A DNA stretch of 64,000 nt from Phoronis australis (lineage: Eukaryota; Phoronida; Phoronidae). Shown piece after piece: positions 24,311-36,544 of the stretch; position 1 is the stretch's first letter, and each line of letters begins with the position of its first letter. The DNA lies in the NCBI GenBank assembly GCA_002633005.1, contig NMRA01000331.1, positions 62,001 through 126,000 of the forward strand. The letters are read 5' to 3'. A program made the position numbers and the translations under genes. The notes under the pieces were generated by a model that saw only the letters and a list, made by a program, of their open reading frames with translations, had not been told where the DNA came from and made no database searches.

Positions 24311-26058
24311 TAAGCCGTACACTAAGGAGAAAACGATGACGAGGCAGTCTCGCCACCTGGTGAATGGATTGCCTGAGACTCTACAGAACATGGCCCTACA
24401 CAAGGGGGTTGCGACGGGTGCGAACACCCCCCACCGGGATTTGAGGTCCCCCTTGGCAAGCCTAATTTAATTCATATTACCTGTAGCTATACGTAAATTA
24501 CTTTCGTAATGCTACTTTATTGAAGTAATTTTCTTCGTAAATGAATGTTTGTTCTCAGCTAATAGCAAACGGGCAAACCTACGATTTTAGTATTGTTGGC
24601 CGCTCCAATTACAAAGAGTGCGCGTGCAGTGGAAGGGATTCATTTCTGTGGGCACGCGTGTTGTATGAATCCTTGGCACGCGCATTATATGAACCCAGTA
24701 GGTACGTAGTAGTTCCATACACAGCAATTAGTCTTTCGACTTTTGTAAAAGAAGATGGGCAGCACAGTGCCTTTCGACCTTTCCAGTTTTCCACCAGGTG
24801 TGTGTTTACATTGTGAAAGCCTTTGAACTCAATGCCCACAGACAGCACTATATTTAAGGAGTAAGCATATTTTGCGGACAGATGGGGTACTAATTGCAAA
24901 CGGTAAACCGTATTTTTATCGACAATCACCACATACGATTTTATTGTCTTATTTCTGACAGTCTATCGGTATCTATCATAAAGCTAAACAACGGTATCAA
25001 TACAGTGACTATTTTTTATTTAAAATAAATGTATATGACAAAATGTAAAAAAAAAACTTGTTACATTTTTTTCAACTATCGCTTCGTTTTTGTTTCATCC
25101 CCATTTTAAATTTTCATAGCAACATAAAAGTAATACTTTTTGGTAGTTTATCTTACAAAAGTGTAACATTTCAAAATGTTTTGGAAAACAATGCACAAAT
25201 CATGATATCTGAAAGTTTCAAATAAATCTGTTCAGCTATTTCCGAGATATGATGTGCCGAATTTAGCCAAATTTGGCCATTTTTATAGAGTTCGACATAA
25301 TCTTAAACGACTTTGGGTGCCTGATATTTTAAATAAAGTTGTGGGGTTTTCAGTTAAAGTGTTCATCGTGGTATTTTGTAGCCAGTAAGCCATTCAGTTG
25401 CTGTGTAACAATGCATAAACATTTGTTTAACTGAACTCGCTATGCATCTCTGCTAGCTGCTACGTCATAGACACTTAGTTTGACGTCATTTCCTTAGCTT
25501 GTGTCACTGTACCCTGCATTGTCAGAAACATGCTCATTCGATACGAACTTCGTCTATTTCCGTGTGACGTGATCTTTTAGCATATTTTAAACTTTTGCAA
25601 TGTATTTGGTGAGTTTTAATATTTTTGAAAGAAGAGGCCATCCCGTCAAACTCTGAGGTCATGTGAATCAGTACCGACATCTTGACCATCGTCTCCATCG
25701 CATTTCCCGTTCAATGTATTCACAATACTTCATAAATGGTTGAGATTGAACATTTCAAAGTAAGAATCAATTCTCTATGCCAATAGTACTACGCTGACAG
25801 TCTCGCGGTACAGTAAACATAGCTTAAAGAGTTCACACCATGATCATGTGTATCAAAAAGAATTTTTTAATACATCTTAAAAGATTTAATAGTGTTTAGC
25901 ATACCTGTTGCTAAGAAACATGCCAAAATTTAATATTTCTTCTCTTGTAGATGTACGCAATGGGTGGAAGACCGTCTCCGCCGTTATTGTTTTTACCAGT
26001 GCGAAACTGAGGAGTTGTGAGGAAAGTTCGCGGAAAGCAGCATTTTCAGACATGAAAA
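24311..26058. other. No gene recognised before the THAP exon
   Basis: AT-rich; a GGAACTT-type / GATATCTGAAAG repeat-like part at 25190-25260 and an acceptor-like TTCTTCTCTTGTAG at about 25938-25951 are the only landmarks. Confidence 0.4.
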
Positions 26059-26283
26059 ATGTGCGTTTGTGGAGGCTGTAGAAACAGCAACTTAGCTGAG
26101 AACGTCTCTGTGTTCAAATTTCCTAAAGACGTGGAAGTTTCACAGAAATGGCATCGGTTTGTGTGCCACACGAGAGTGTGGAATGTCGGTGTGGAACATG
26201 CGATTCAGTTGAGAGCCATTCTTTGTTCGGCACATTTCAAGGAATCGTGTTTCTACCAAACACAAAATTGGCGTTACGATTAA
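26059..26283 (+). CDS. THAP-domain exon, possibly broken by a stop
   Basis: The ATG at 26059 gives 74 codons. The C2CH zinc finger is complete: MCVCGGCRNS (first Cys pair at residues 4 and 7), FKFPKDVEVSQKWHRFV, and LCSAHFKESCF (Cys-x2-His). This is the THAP fold, a DNA-binding domain of transposases and of domesticated transcription regulators. The usual tail of the domain (a short AVP-type box) is not in frame: a TAA stop follows NWRYD. One frame over, RLRTPHL runs into a very good donor, CTT|GTAAGT, at about 26296. So a single-base frameshift, real or a sequencing error, may separate an intact spliced gene from a dead one. A splice-acceptor-like TTCTTCTCTTGTAG lies 110 bp upstream. No second exon is recognised on this strand. 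Confidence 0.65.
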   Translation: MCVCGGCRNSNLAENVSVFKFPKDVEVSQKWHRFVCHTRVWNVGVEHAIQLRAILCSAHFKESCFYQTQNWRYD

Positions 26284-26559
26284 GGACTCCCCATCTTGTA
26301 AGTGTATTTGCAAATTTTATAAATAACGAACAAACTGCTTCCATTCTAGGGCGAGTGATATCAGGCCTTCGACCCCGGCCAAGATCGAGCGCTAAGACAC
26401 GTAGGCTTATACATTGTGTTTAGTACGTATTCATTCCATTATGGCAATAGTGAATACGAGCGACTCAGGTTTACTGTGGCCTTTGTCAGTGATTATTAAG
26501 TGTCTATTTTTTGAATATTGACCACCTCTTGGTTCAGTTAGTTGTGGCTCACAAGATGT

Positions 26560-26712
26560 CTGCAGCATTTCTCGTGCAAGTGGTCTCAAAGCCGACGAAA
26601 ATTCGCTAAGTGGGAAATCGAATTCATTGTCCGATTCTTCTTCTCTGTCTGCATAATAATTGTCCAGTTCTCACTCAGCATCGTTCTCGTCTTCTGATCT
26701 GCTGTGTAATTG
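26560..26712 (-). pseudogene. Related acidic exon remnant
   Basis: After an acceptor-like CACAGCAG the minus strand reads SEDENDAE, then a stop, then ELDNYYADREEESDNEFDF and onward to about 26450. The ELDNYY part matches the exon at 10122-10199. The in-frame stop suggests decay. It faces the THAP exon at 26059 on the opposite strand. Confidence 0.25.
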
Positions 26713-26930
26713 ATTGTCAGTTGACCAAATGTCTTCCACCCATTACATCATCTGACAGGAAACTTGGAAATAACTAATTTTTCTTCAAAGTTAAAAAATC
26801 GCCATTATTTGGCATAAACACTGCTTACTTAGTTAGATTTTATGGTATTCATTTCATATTAGCTAACTGAATCCTCAAAAACTTTGAAAATACATGGTGG
26901 AAACACTTTAAAGAGGCATGGAACGCGAAA
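26700..26930 (-). repeat. Dispersed repeat, copy 2 (partner of 10200-10430)
   Basis: Diverged copy of the sequence at 10200-10430, in the same orientation and in the same position relative to an acidic exon remnant. Confidence 0.35.
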
Positions 26931-29900
26931 GCTCGTCAAAAATACCTTTTAAACAACTCCTGACGAAAGTAACATCTGGTAGCGTCTAGTACAGAGTAAT
27001 TCACTTTTGCCCTGTAAAGAAATTCCCGGAAAAAATCAAGATTTTTGAAATATGCGCAAAGGAAAACCTCTGTGGTTACCAAAGAGTTCCTAATTATCCC
27101 TCCCACTTATGATAAATGCGTGCATGCGCTCACAGTCAGTTGATTGAAATCGCTTGAGGTCTAAGGTGACATTTACCATAAAAGAGAAATGTGCTACGTC
27201 CATTTCTTGCCATACCAAATAAGTACACGACGAAGTGGCGACATGCGCGCACCCGGGTGATACCGCCACGTTCGCTCAATGGACGATTACAGGGACACCT
27301 GTTTCTAACGAATGAAACGGCATTATCGATTCTGAACGGTGTTTGAAATGCCCGCGAGATTCTCCCTAAAGTTTGTCTGAGATGACATAGAACAACGCGC
27401 ATGCTGAATACGTTTCTGAAACTTAATAGCTCGCTTTAATTCGAAATTAATAATATCATAATATTAAAAAAGTCCATTTTAAGAAGTGTTTTTTCTTTCT
27501 TTTAGGTGATAACGTCGATTAAGGGAAATGATCCCAATGCAGTGCAAACGATCACAATTGTAAAAATCAGTAGAAAAGGTTGAAATTCTGCCAATAAAAA
27601 TATCAAAATAATTCCACACCCGGTGACCAAACGCCATACCCGGGTACCCAACTCCACCAAGGATGTGGGACAGAAGTTCGGTCCCCAGTTGTGGATGGGT
27701 GTGTGGGGTTTAGGGTCGGGGGTATGGAATTTGTACCGCGAGTTTGGAGTTTGCTGCTACGGGACTGGGCTTTAGGAGACCGTAGTTCAAGTTCAAGGGC
27801 GCGGTCATAGAATCGTTTTATAACTGCAAATACGTGGAGAAAAGAAAACTTGATTTTAGTTTCAGGACGAGTTGACGAGGCCTTAAAACATATATTGTGT
27901 AGTTTAAGAAATCGATAGTTCAATAATGTTGTTACATGGTTTCTAACACCACAGTTTACTCAAAGAAAAGTAATGAAGGTCGCGCCAATATTTTCATCTT
28001 GAATGTACGGCATGCATATTCAATCCTAATTAGCCAGTTAGAACTACATGTTCTTCCTTTTTGTAATAGTTTAAGTTTAATTATCATTTACGCACTCTTT
28101 CCTGTACCCATTGGACCTTGGGTTGTTTTCCGGTTTCATTTGACTCAGCAACGAAACTTTTGTGAAATTTCAGAAGAGAATAAATGCCTTGTAATTTTCA
28201 CGTATAATATTCTATTTTTCCTTTTAGCAAGTGAGGCAATTTACATTTAGTTAGGCGATACCGAGTCAATTAGTTATGCAAACGCTCAATAGATGGCGAG
28301 AGAGTCACTTGCTCATACCTCGCGTGTTCGTAATTACTGCTAGATTTCAGCAGCCAAACAAACACGCCGTTACTGAATAACTTAAAAATAGACAGTGTAA
28401 AATGTTTTGAAACGAGAGATCGATAATAGTTAAAATCATCCGACTTGGACGGTCGACCGAAATAGTACGTGTTGTATCTTTGCCACATTATTTATGCACA
28501 GACGAGCAGAACATGTTGCTATTTTGGCTATTTTTCTGCATTGTGCTCGTATTTTGGCCCATGCATCTATATCCTGCGACACACAGCGTTTTACAAATAC
28601 AGTGGTTTATTCAAGTGTATCTCATTTTGGCGCATGCGACTACAGCTTCACCTGACAGGCCATTATCCCATTGAAATGCGTGAATGGATAAACTCAGAGT
28701 TGTTTGTTCATTATTATTGCTTTTAAGTTAATAATTAGTGTGAGATAAATTAAGTTTCTCTTCCTAAAAGTAACTTGCTCCTCGGCTTTACTCCAATGTC
28801 GCTTCCCGGTTACAGGGGTCTAAACTGAAATCACAGTGAGTTCTATCTTCTCGAGAAGATGTTGCCATTCTATTGAGAAAAAGATCAAAAATGTTAATTC
28901 TACGTTTCCTACTGTTGAGGTGTGTGCACTCATTCACAAAGATTAAACTAATATTAAAATAAAATTGGGTTTTGTCTGATTCTTAAATTTTCTCTTTGAA
29001 GAAAAGGTTGAAATGGAAATTAAAAAATAATGAGGTTAAAACAATGAAATACACGAGTATTAGTCGATAGACGTGCATTCATTTGAACTATTGATAAGAA
29101 TGTTTACAAAACGACGAAAACAAGAAGGTCAATGCAACACCGAATTCAAGAAATACTGTTTGCTAATGATTAGTAAGTCACAACTACAACATATTGGGCA
29201 TGTAACCTACATAAAAATACAAGACTTAAAAGACCATTTAAGCAACAGAACCAAACACTTATAGGCTAAGTTCACTGCCTTTCTATAATATCAACCAGGG
29301 TTAATAGTCTGACTGGACCTAATAATCATCCCCGCTCTGTGTTTTTAGTGTGAAAATGTAACAGGGATCCTCAAGGAAGGGCATTGTTTTGCAAATTTTC
29401 CAATATCAGATGGTTTTAACATAACATACCGTTACAATTATTGTTATAAGCATAAACACGGACACGCGTAACACACACGAGCTCGTCCTAATCGGGTTAT
29501 GAAAATAAACACGAGAAAACGTTTCGTTGAAAGCGTTACGATTCGTTTGTTGTCAAACCTTACAGAGGAGGTATTTTAACGGGTCTAACGTATGCTCCAC
29601 AGCGGAGTCACTTTCATAAAAACGCAGAAACCGCAACGCAAAACGTTAATATGCTCCGATCTACAAGAGGTACTTGTTCTATACATCAAACCGTTTTTTA
29701 CTCTTGCCAAAATCTGAGACACTTGCAAGTGATTCCCAGGACCTGCTAGTCAACTAAACGTAATACATAATTTTGATTGATACTGAACTTCGGCTGAACG
29801 TATTGTATTTCTAATCGAATATTTTACGGTCTCTAACGTGTCTAGAAATACACTGGTACTGTGAATCTTATTTTTGTAAGTTATTAAAAGGAGACAATAA

Positions 29901-30859
29901 TAAAGCGTTTCTATCTATCCAGTGGAGGGGTCAGCATATTTTTTTTCACGAATATGCTCGAGAATTGGTGTGTCATTCTCTCGATACTAAAAGCATAATA
30001 ATGACTAAATTTAACGAAAATCAACAAAGCTGTGTGGCAAACACACTGGTGTAAAAAATACCGGTCAAAAAATGGGGCGAAGGACTATGCGGGAGCGTTC
30101 AAACGTAGCCAAGTGCACCTGAGGAACCTCCGCTATTTTCAAGATTCAAAAATGTTCTCTTTAATACGAGTTGAACTTGAGTTACAAGGCAGGTTATGTG
30201 ACTGTGACTGTAAATGGTCGATCATTTTGAAACCTGCTGTGAAAGCCGTTTAAATCACACTGTGTGTAAAGCAACACGAATTAACCTCTGTTCTGTTTTC
30301 AACCCATGAGACCATTTACTTCGTAAGCTACCTTTCGTGTGAAAATTCTCGAAGCATTAATAATAAAAACTGAAACTCCTGACATAATTTCCAAGATACT
30401 GGGTTCCATCTACTAAGTATACAGCTTTGCGCCGATGTTAGTGGCTAAAACAGTGGTAGGATAAAATTATTTAAAGGTGTTGGAAAAATGGCGTTCTACC
30501 GTTATTTTGCTGCTAAAGTTGTGGAGCGATCTTTAGCAACGACTTTCGGCGTCATGAAATATCGCGTCACCTATTGGCCAGTTTCTTTTTTCGCCGATTC
30601 TTCAATCAACTGTTCTTCTTTCACGAGGTTGCGTGCACGTCGCAGCTGCCAAGCTACCATCATCTCCCGAGAGATGTCGCAAAAATTTAGGAAACGGCGC
30701 GTGCGCGTGTCACGAGCGTACTGTTTTCAAAACGAGGACATAACTTTTCTTTGTTAGAAAAGGCGAAGGATTGCGCAAGAAAATAACGTTTCTTAGATTG
30801 TTTTCCACTTAAACGACTTCATACAGTTAGCTGGCTGGCTAGGTTCCATCTAGCTCTAT
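26931..30859. other. No gene recognised
   Basis: A stretch at 27610-27740 (CACCCGGTGACCAAACGCC, GGGTTTAGGGTCG) is loosely similar to the reverse complement of 32930-33050, probably a degraded repeat. Otherwise nothing is visible. Confidence 0.45.
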
Positions 30860-31325
30860 AAATTTACACAAAACAGGAGTTCAACAAACCATGGGGAGTT
30901 GTTCTTTCTCCCAATACCAATTACGGTGTCCTCCTTCACCGAGTTCGCAACAAATTCGCGGTCAAAGCACAAAAGTCTTCCCAAAAAGTCGCTGCGGACG
31001 GCCAGTATGCTTCACGCGAGTAGGGTCAAGGTCAAGTAGGGTACTACGGAATAATCCGATGAGTTACGAATGGACCTCAATTGCCGGTTCATCACGGAGG
31101 GTTACGAAATGGTCTGGGTAAGTGTGGAGTTATTGATGTCGCGACCTTCCGTGACAAACTGGCAATTTCCGTGTGGCATATTGACCGTACGCAGCGACTT
31201 TTTGGGAGGATTTTTGTGCTTTGACCGCGAATTTGTTGCGAACTCGGTAAAGCAGGACACCATAAATGGTTTTGGGAGAAAGAACAATTCCTCATGGTTT
31301 ATTGAACTCCTGCTTGTGTAAATTT
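30860..31325. mobile_element. Foldback element with 156-bp arms
   Basis: 30860-31015 and 31171-31325 are inverted repeats at roughly 85% identity by eye, e.g. GTTCTTTCTCCCAA, GTTCGCAACAAATTCGCGG and CAAAAAGTCGCTGCG in each. The loop is 155 bp. There is no coding capacity of note. The short open frames that match each other on the two strands are a by-product of the symmetry. Confidence 0.75.
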
Positions 31326-32904
31326 GTTGATATTTTTTTTTGTTGATATGGACGGCTGAAGTGAAGCACCCGGGGAATTTCTGGCCCCGAGTGTCATACC
31401 TCGTTGTATATATATAGTATATTGGGCACGATCAGAGGACGCCTGTGATGGCAGTGAGGAAAGCACAGATGCGTCCCGTAGATGATTGTCTATGTATCTC
31501 CAGAATGGAGTCATTAAACACCATTTTGAGTCTAAACACGTTAAACTCTATCATTTGATGCTTGAGAAAAACACGCAAATACCGGACTTACCATATTGGC
31601 GCTCTTTCGTGTAATAAGAGTGCGAAAGCGACTTCCGCTTGGTCCCAAGTCGGATTTATGGGACAGAAATTCAGTTACTGCATAATGGTTCATTAATCTA
31701 AACAGGTTTGTTTGTTTCTGTAACCTATTAGTTCATCCCACCACACCGCAGTGGAAATTTGCCGGCATTATCACCGTTTATACCAGTAGGTTGAAACCTT
31801 CCGCATTACATGGGATTTGTAGGTGGCGCTGAACGCCTGTCCACAAAGATCTGGTTGCCGTCTAGTAGCTTGGTGTGGCTACTTCGAAAGTCAGCTATTC
31901 TTTATATTTAACGTGACAAACAGCTCCTTCAAACGTTGTAGTCTCTTGTGACCAATTTCCAGTCCCGCCCATGTAATCAATCACCAGGACAATGGAAATT
32001 TTTCGCACTTTGCACTGGTTCAGTAGTTCACTGGTTTCTGGTCGGATGTTGCCATGATGTGTGTGATCGAGTCCCTTATCTCAATCATCTTTTGTCGTGA
32101 TCACGCCTTCATGGGTCTTCCCTCAAGATGTCTCGTGAGACACGAAGTACAGGACAACTGTACTGTATATTGTGTCGCTACGTGATTTGAATATGAAGCC
32201 TGTATACTGATTTTGTGCTTCCCTCACTACTATGAGCCTGGGCCAGTTTCCATTAACTGACTGAGCCGAGATCAGCCTGCCACCAACTAGAACGTTTATC
32301 TGTTAAGACCATTAAAAACAAATGGAATTTTGTGTTAAAAAACCCTCTCTCAAGAAAAATTTGTTGACGAGATACTTGTCAAAATTTGTGAACAAATTCC
32401 TGTAGAAATCATCGGTAGGCATTAAACGGGAGTTTGAGGTGGATTTCGGAACTCGACTTGCGTACTTGACGTTTGCGTAGTCAGTCGAGGAACTGTGCTC
32501 AAGACAAAGACTGAAAGCGAATAAAATTTCTAAACTGCTATATAATTCACACATTTGCTTAATAAAGGAATGCCACGTATTTACATTTCGGAAACAGTAT
32601 TTATAATCTCAAATACACACCAACAGAATGGGAACACCACTTGGTAGCATTAACAATGATTCCTCCCCGACTGATCGCTAGGCTAGGCTTCCCGAAACAG
32701 TTCAAGCACGTCACACACATGTTCTGATCCTAAATTCTCGTTCGTTTTTCTCGACCATGTTTTCACATTTCTTCTCATCATTGCCTCAATAGTGATGTAA
32801 CAATATGTAACAGCTGCTACCCCGTCGTCAAGACAAATAACCGGGCTTGCTGTTCCATAAGTTTCTCAATGTGTGGAAACGATTCCATGACCGCCCCTTT
32901 AAAT
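31326..32904. other. No gene recognised
   Basis: No supported exon, RNA or repeat. Confidence 0.5.
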
Positions 32905-32973
32905 TTGTTACGATCCTCTAAACCCCATTGTTACGATCCTCTAAACCCCATTGTTACGATCCTCTAAACCCCA
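32905..32973 (+). repeat. Tandem repeat, 23 bp x 3
   Basis: Unit TTGTTACGATCCTCTAAACC plus CCA, three nearly perfect copies. Confidence 0.9.
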
Positions 32974-33390
32974 CTGCCAACACCAACCTCGTGATCGGTA
33001 CAAACTCTATACCCACGCCTAAGGTCTGGGTTTGGACTTTGGTCACCGGGTACTTCCGGCGTGTAAGTAGTGCTTAGCAGGGTCGTGGCCAACGATATTA
33101 TAGTTACACTTTAGTATTGTTGGCGCAACGTGGAATTCGTAATACGATTTGCCTTTGGTGGTCCGGGAATGGTCATGGAATCTTTTCCACCCCTGTAAAT
33201 GGAGCTCCACCATGGATGAAATTGTGCATATTTAACAGGACTTCTCCGAAAATGGAAAATCCAATAAGTCCATGATCTACGTCATATCAAGGAATTTCGT
33301 AGGTTTTGTGACAGGCGTAAAGAAAGGTAAGCTTTCTACCAGAAGCACAGAGGGAGTCGGGTCCTTTCAGGAGTTTGGAACGGCAGAGTG

Positions 33391-33546
33391 TTGGACAGAG
33401 ATGACGGAAATATGTAGCGGCGCATGGAGTTGGACAGAGATGACGGAAATATGTAGCGGCGCATGGAGTTGGACAGAGATGACGGAAATATGTAGCGGCG
33501 CATAGATTTGGACAGATATGACGGAAATATGTACCGACGCATGGAA
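33391..33546 (+). repeat. Tandem repeat, 39 bp x 4
   Basis: Unit TTGGACAGAGATGACGGAAA then TATGTAGCGGCGCATGGAG; the fourth copy is diverged. The period is a multiple of three, which opens frames on both strands that are not real genes. Confidence 0.9.
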
Positions 33547-33949
33547 AACTGCCTTGACTATTAGTGCCAAGAAGAAATCCGTTTGCATTTTGACAGGTAA
33601 CATAAGAAGTGTTCATGAAGACAGGTAACATGAGAAGTGTTTATGAATGCTGCTTTCAACAATGACAGTGACCTAAGTGACAGTGGGAATAAAATAAAAT
33701 GTATCCTGCATACTTACAGAAGTCACGTGATAAAAAATGGTACTGCTTTGTATTTGAAGTCTCTAAGGTATTCAAAGAATCTACAGGGAAACTATCGTTT
33801 AATAATTGTCTCAACTATTAAACATAACTTAAAACATTACTTTGGAAATTGAGAAATAATGAGCATCAAGTTTTGTAATTAATCCCCGATTAGCGGGGTA
33901 GGATGTACAACAACCAACGACACGTTTCAGGCAAGTTTATATATCACAA

Positions 33950-34075
33950 TCGCTGTTGTTGTTGTTACATTTATTGTGTTGCTGTTGTATTTCTGGTCGT
34001 TGTATATTTGTTGTGTTGCTGTTGTGTTTGCTCGTCTGTTGTCGTTGTCTTCGTCGCTGTAGTTGAAGTTGGTGT
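33950..34075 (+). repeat. Imperfect GTT/GTC-rich microsatellite
   Basis: Repeats of GTTGTT, TTGTGTTGCTGTTGT and GTCGTTGTC. The hydrophobic V/C-rich frame over it is an artefact. Confidence 0.7.
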
Positions 34076-34210
34076 CATCTACTACGTAAAGTTTCAATTG
34101 CGTAATAAATAGCTACCTAAGAATGACTGATCGCGTACAAACGTGCCTGTCTATCTGAATGTTTAGAGTCCTAAACAAAAATAGCATGTAATTATTTCCG
34201 GATATATGTA

Positions 34211-34357
34211 GATTATTACATTGCGAAGTCGTTATCCCCGTTATCTAGAGCCCGAATGGATTTTGGAGAATTATCGCCCCGAAGGTGATAAATCTCAAAA
34301 ATCCACGAGGGCTCTAGACAAGGGGGGGTACCGACTGAGAACATGTAATAATATATT
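34211..34357. mobile_element. Small palindromic element nested in the 760-bp repeat, copy 2
   Basis: ATTATTACAT and CTAGAGCCC pair with GGGCTCTAG and ATGTAATAAT. It is present at the equivalent point of the partner repeat, so the insertion is older than their separation. Confidence 0.6.
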
Positions 34358-34890
34358 TATACCACATACTGAACGAGAAACATTACAATGAATCGACCTA
34401 CCTTTCTCGACTCGCCTCGGCTCTGTATCTACTTTCTATGTCAGAGGCCGGGTCCGGGGTCGGAGGTCGTAACCTTTTAAGAAAAGCCGAGCTATTTTTG
34501 TCAAATAATGCATTTACTCAAAATCAATTGAAAATTTGAACACAATAGAAATAAAGTGAGTCTATAAATTAAGGTTTAGCAACTATTATAGCTTACTACA
34601 CACTTTATCACGCTAAGCTTCGACCGGGAAAATATCGTCTGCTAAAGTAGGTTACCAATAGTAACTGAGTATAATGCTCAAGTCAAAGGATCCCGACGAC
34701 ACGATTCCCGCATCGGTGATTTACAAGTGAGAGGACACGAGAGAAATATTTTACTGAATTAGATATATTTTATGGAAATTATGCGTCTTATTTTCCATAG
34801 CGTGTAAATGTAGGTACAATGCCCTTTGCTGAACATGCTATTGTTGCGCGTGCTCATTTTAGTATTCTATTTTCACGTTCGATGACGTCA

Positions 34891-34967
34891 GTCGGTGAGT
34901 GGTGTAGTGGTCAAGTCGGCGACTCTAAACTCTTGCGTTCCGGGTTCGAATCCGGCCTCGGTTACCC
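34891..34967 (+). promoter_or_regulatory. Intact tRNA-like A and B boxes (internal pol III promoter)
   Basis: The boxes are at 34900-34910 and 34943-34953, 32 bp apart, as in a tRNA gene. A cloverleaf with good stems cannot be drawn, which favours a SINE or tRNA pseudogene. Confidence 0.55.
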
Positions 34968-34968
34968 G

Positions 34969-36544
34969 CCAAAATGTCATCTCTCTAGTGAGATAACTAA
35001 ATGGGTTATTACACGTATCTGCCATTCTACGCTAATATTGTGGTGTAAACGCTATTATTAAGTACACAAGAAAGTGGCACTCTTTCAGGTTCCTTCCCTC
35101 TGGCATTACTCTGGCCAAGGGCTGGTGTCTACAAATACACACTTTAATTTTTGTATCGTAGAAAGTTCGCAAGCATCGGAGTCTTGACACTTCGACCAAC
35201 TACAGCATCTAAGTCACAGTGCTCAAACTGTCAGTTTGCAGCAGCAAATTTGATTTGTGGAGTTTGCCACTGGAGATATAAGCATAGTTTTTTTTTTTTT
35301 AAAGCCAGCTTCAAATTCACTCTTAGACATGGATTTTACATTATCTGTGCTTTAGTCTGAAGTTAGTTTTAATGACCAGGTGAATGTTTGAACCTGCCAG
35401 CCGGCTATCACAGTTCTGTCGACCATTAATTGATCATCTCTGGATGTCAACCACAGAAGTTTGGATGAAAACAGCCAACAGTCATCAAGAGAGTTTTAAT
35501 CCGATTCATCTTTCTTTTTCGATCAGACGGTGATAGTTTTGACCTGTTTTATATTGAGCGGCGCTGAAACATTGCATCGATTGAGCCTCTGACGACTCGA
35601 GGGATCATTAAGCCAATTACAAAAGCACATTTTCTGTCATTAATCTTTCGTGTAAAGAACCAATTACGCATCTAGAAAGGAGGTGCGCCGCTGTTTTACA
35701 CATGTTCTCTGCTAACGTTTAGAAGTCTTTGATCCCGACATGTATTGCGGTATTGCTCCCTGGGGGCGCTCTCAGCATCAGGGTTAGTACACGTTTGTTC
35801 GTGACATTATCGGCGAGAAAAATGGATTTGTGATATCAACCTTAGCTCGGATTCGAACCTCCAGTCCCTGTAATCGCAGTCCAAGCTCTATTTGTGTAGC
35901 TAAACCCCACTCGAAACATGGTAGAGTAAGCGGTTTAGCTGGTAACGTCACCGGCATTCATTACAGCGAACGCATGACAGTCAACGGCAAAATTGGCGAT
36001 TTGTAATAAAATCATAAAAACACAACGGAATATGTTGTTTTGCAGCTACTTATTTCAAACAAGTTTATATACTTTCATCTAAGCCATCTTATTGAAAGCT
36101 GCCATAAACCCGACGTCCGTTGGCGCAAAGGACACATAATACTTATAGTTTCCGGTTCCATGGTAAGTTCCAAGTGAATTATGAAACTTGAGATTTCATA
36201 CACGAGTTTTCTGGTTAAATTGATACAGCTTAGATTTTTAATTTACGTTTTGAAATAAAAATTTGGAAAATCAAAAGAAATTCTGATTTCATCCTGAAAG
36301 TGAATTTTGGACGGCCAATATTCCTTGGTTAAAATTTTTGCGATCACGTCACTAAACAACCTTACAACCAATCACAACACTGCCATTCTAAAGAATAACT
36401 TGATCAGTTGAGATGTTGTAACCCATTCGCGCTCATGGTTGGTCTATTTGTTTGGGGCAGTCGTTATCGCGGGCGACCTACGGTGTAGGCAACACGTAGC
36501 CCCTCGGTTGGCCATTTAGGGGCTCCAATACTTCCATGCGCTTT
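34969..36544. other. No gene recognised apart from a tRNA-like fragment
   Basis: See 35843-35912. The remainder has no coding signal. Confidence 0.45.
35843..35912 (-). repeat. tRNA-derived SINE or tRNA pseudogene fragment
   Basis: Perfect B box GGTTCGAATCC on the minus strand (35859-35849) with a weak A box near 35905. No cloverleaf. Confidence 0.4.

Larger units (their letters stand above)
34208..34968 (+). repeat. 760-bp dispersed repeat, copy 2, ending in a tRNA-like pol III promoter
   Basis: Homologous along its length to the reverse complement of 4378-5135. The 3' end (34891-34967) is tRNA-like, with an A box TGGTGTAGTGG at 34900-34910 and a perfect B box GGTTCGAATCC at 34943-34953. 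The acceptor stem does not pair well, so it is tRNA-derived rather than a working tRNA gene. Confidence 0.75.

Noticed and set aside
31070-31321. Frame matching another on the opposite strand
   Set aside because: Symmetry of the foldback element at 30860-31325.
33287-33631. 114-codon minus frame with a repeated YFRHLCPTPCAA motif
   Set aside because: Product of the 39-bp tandem repeat, whose period keeps all frames open.
34891-34967. Functional tRNA gene
   Set aside because: A and B boxes are good but the acceptor stem does not pair, and it is part of a dispersed repeat.
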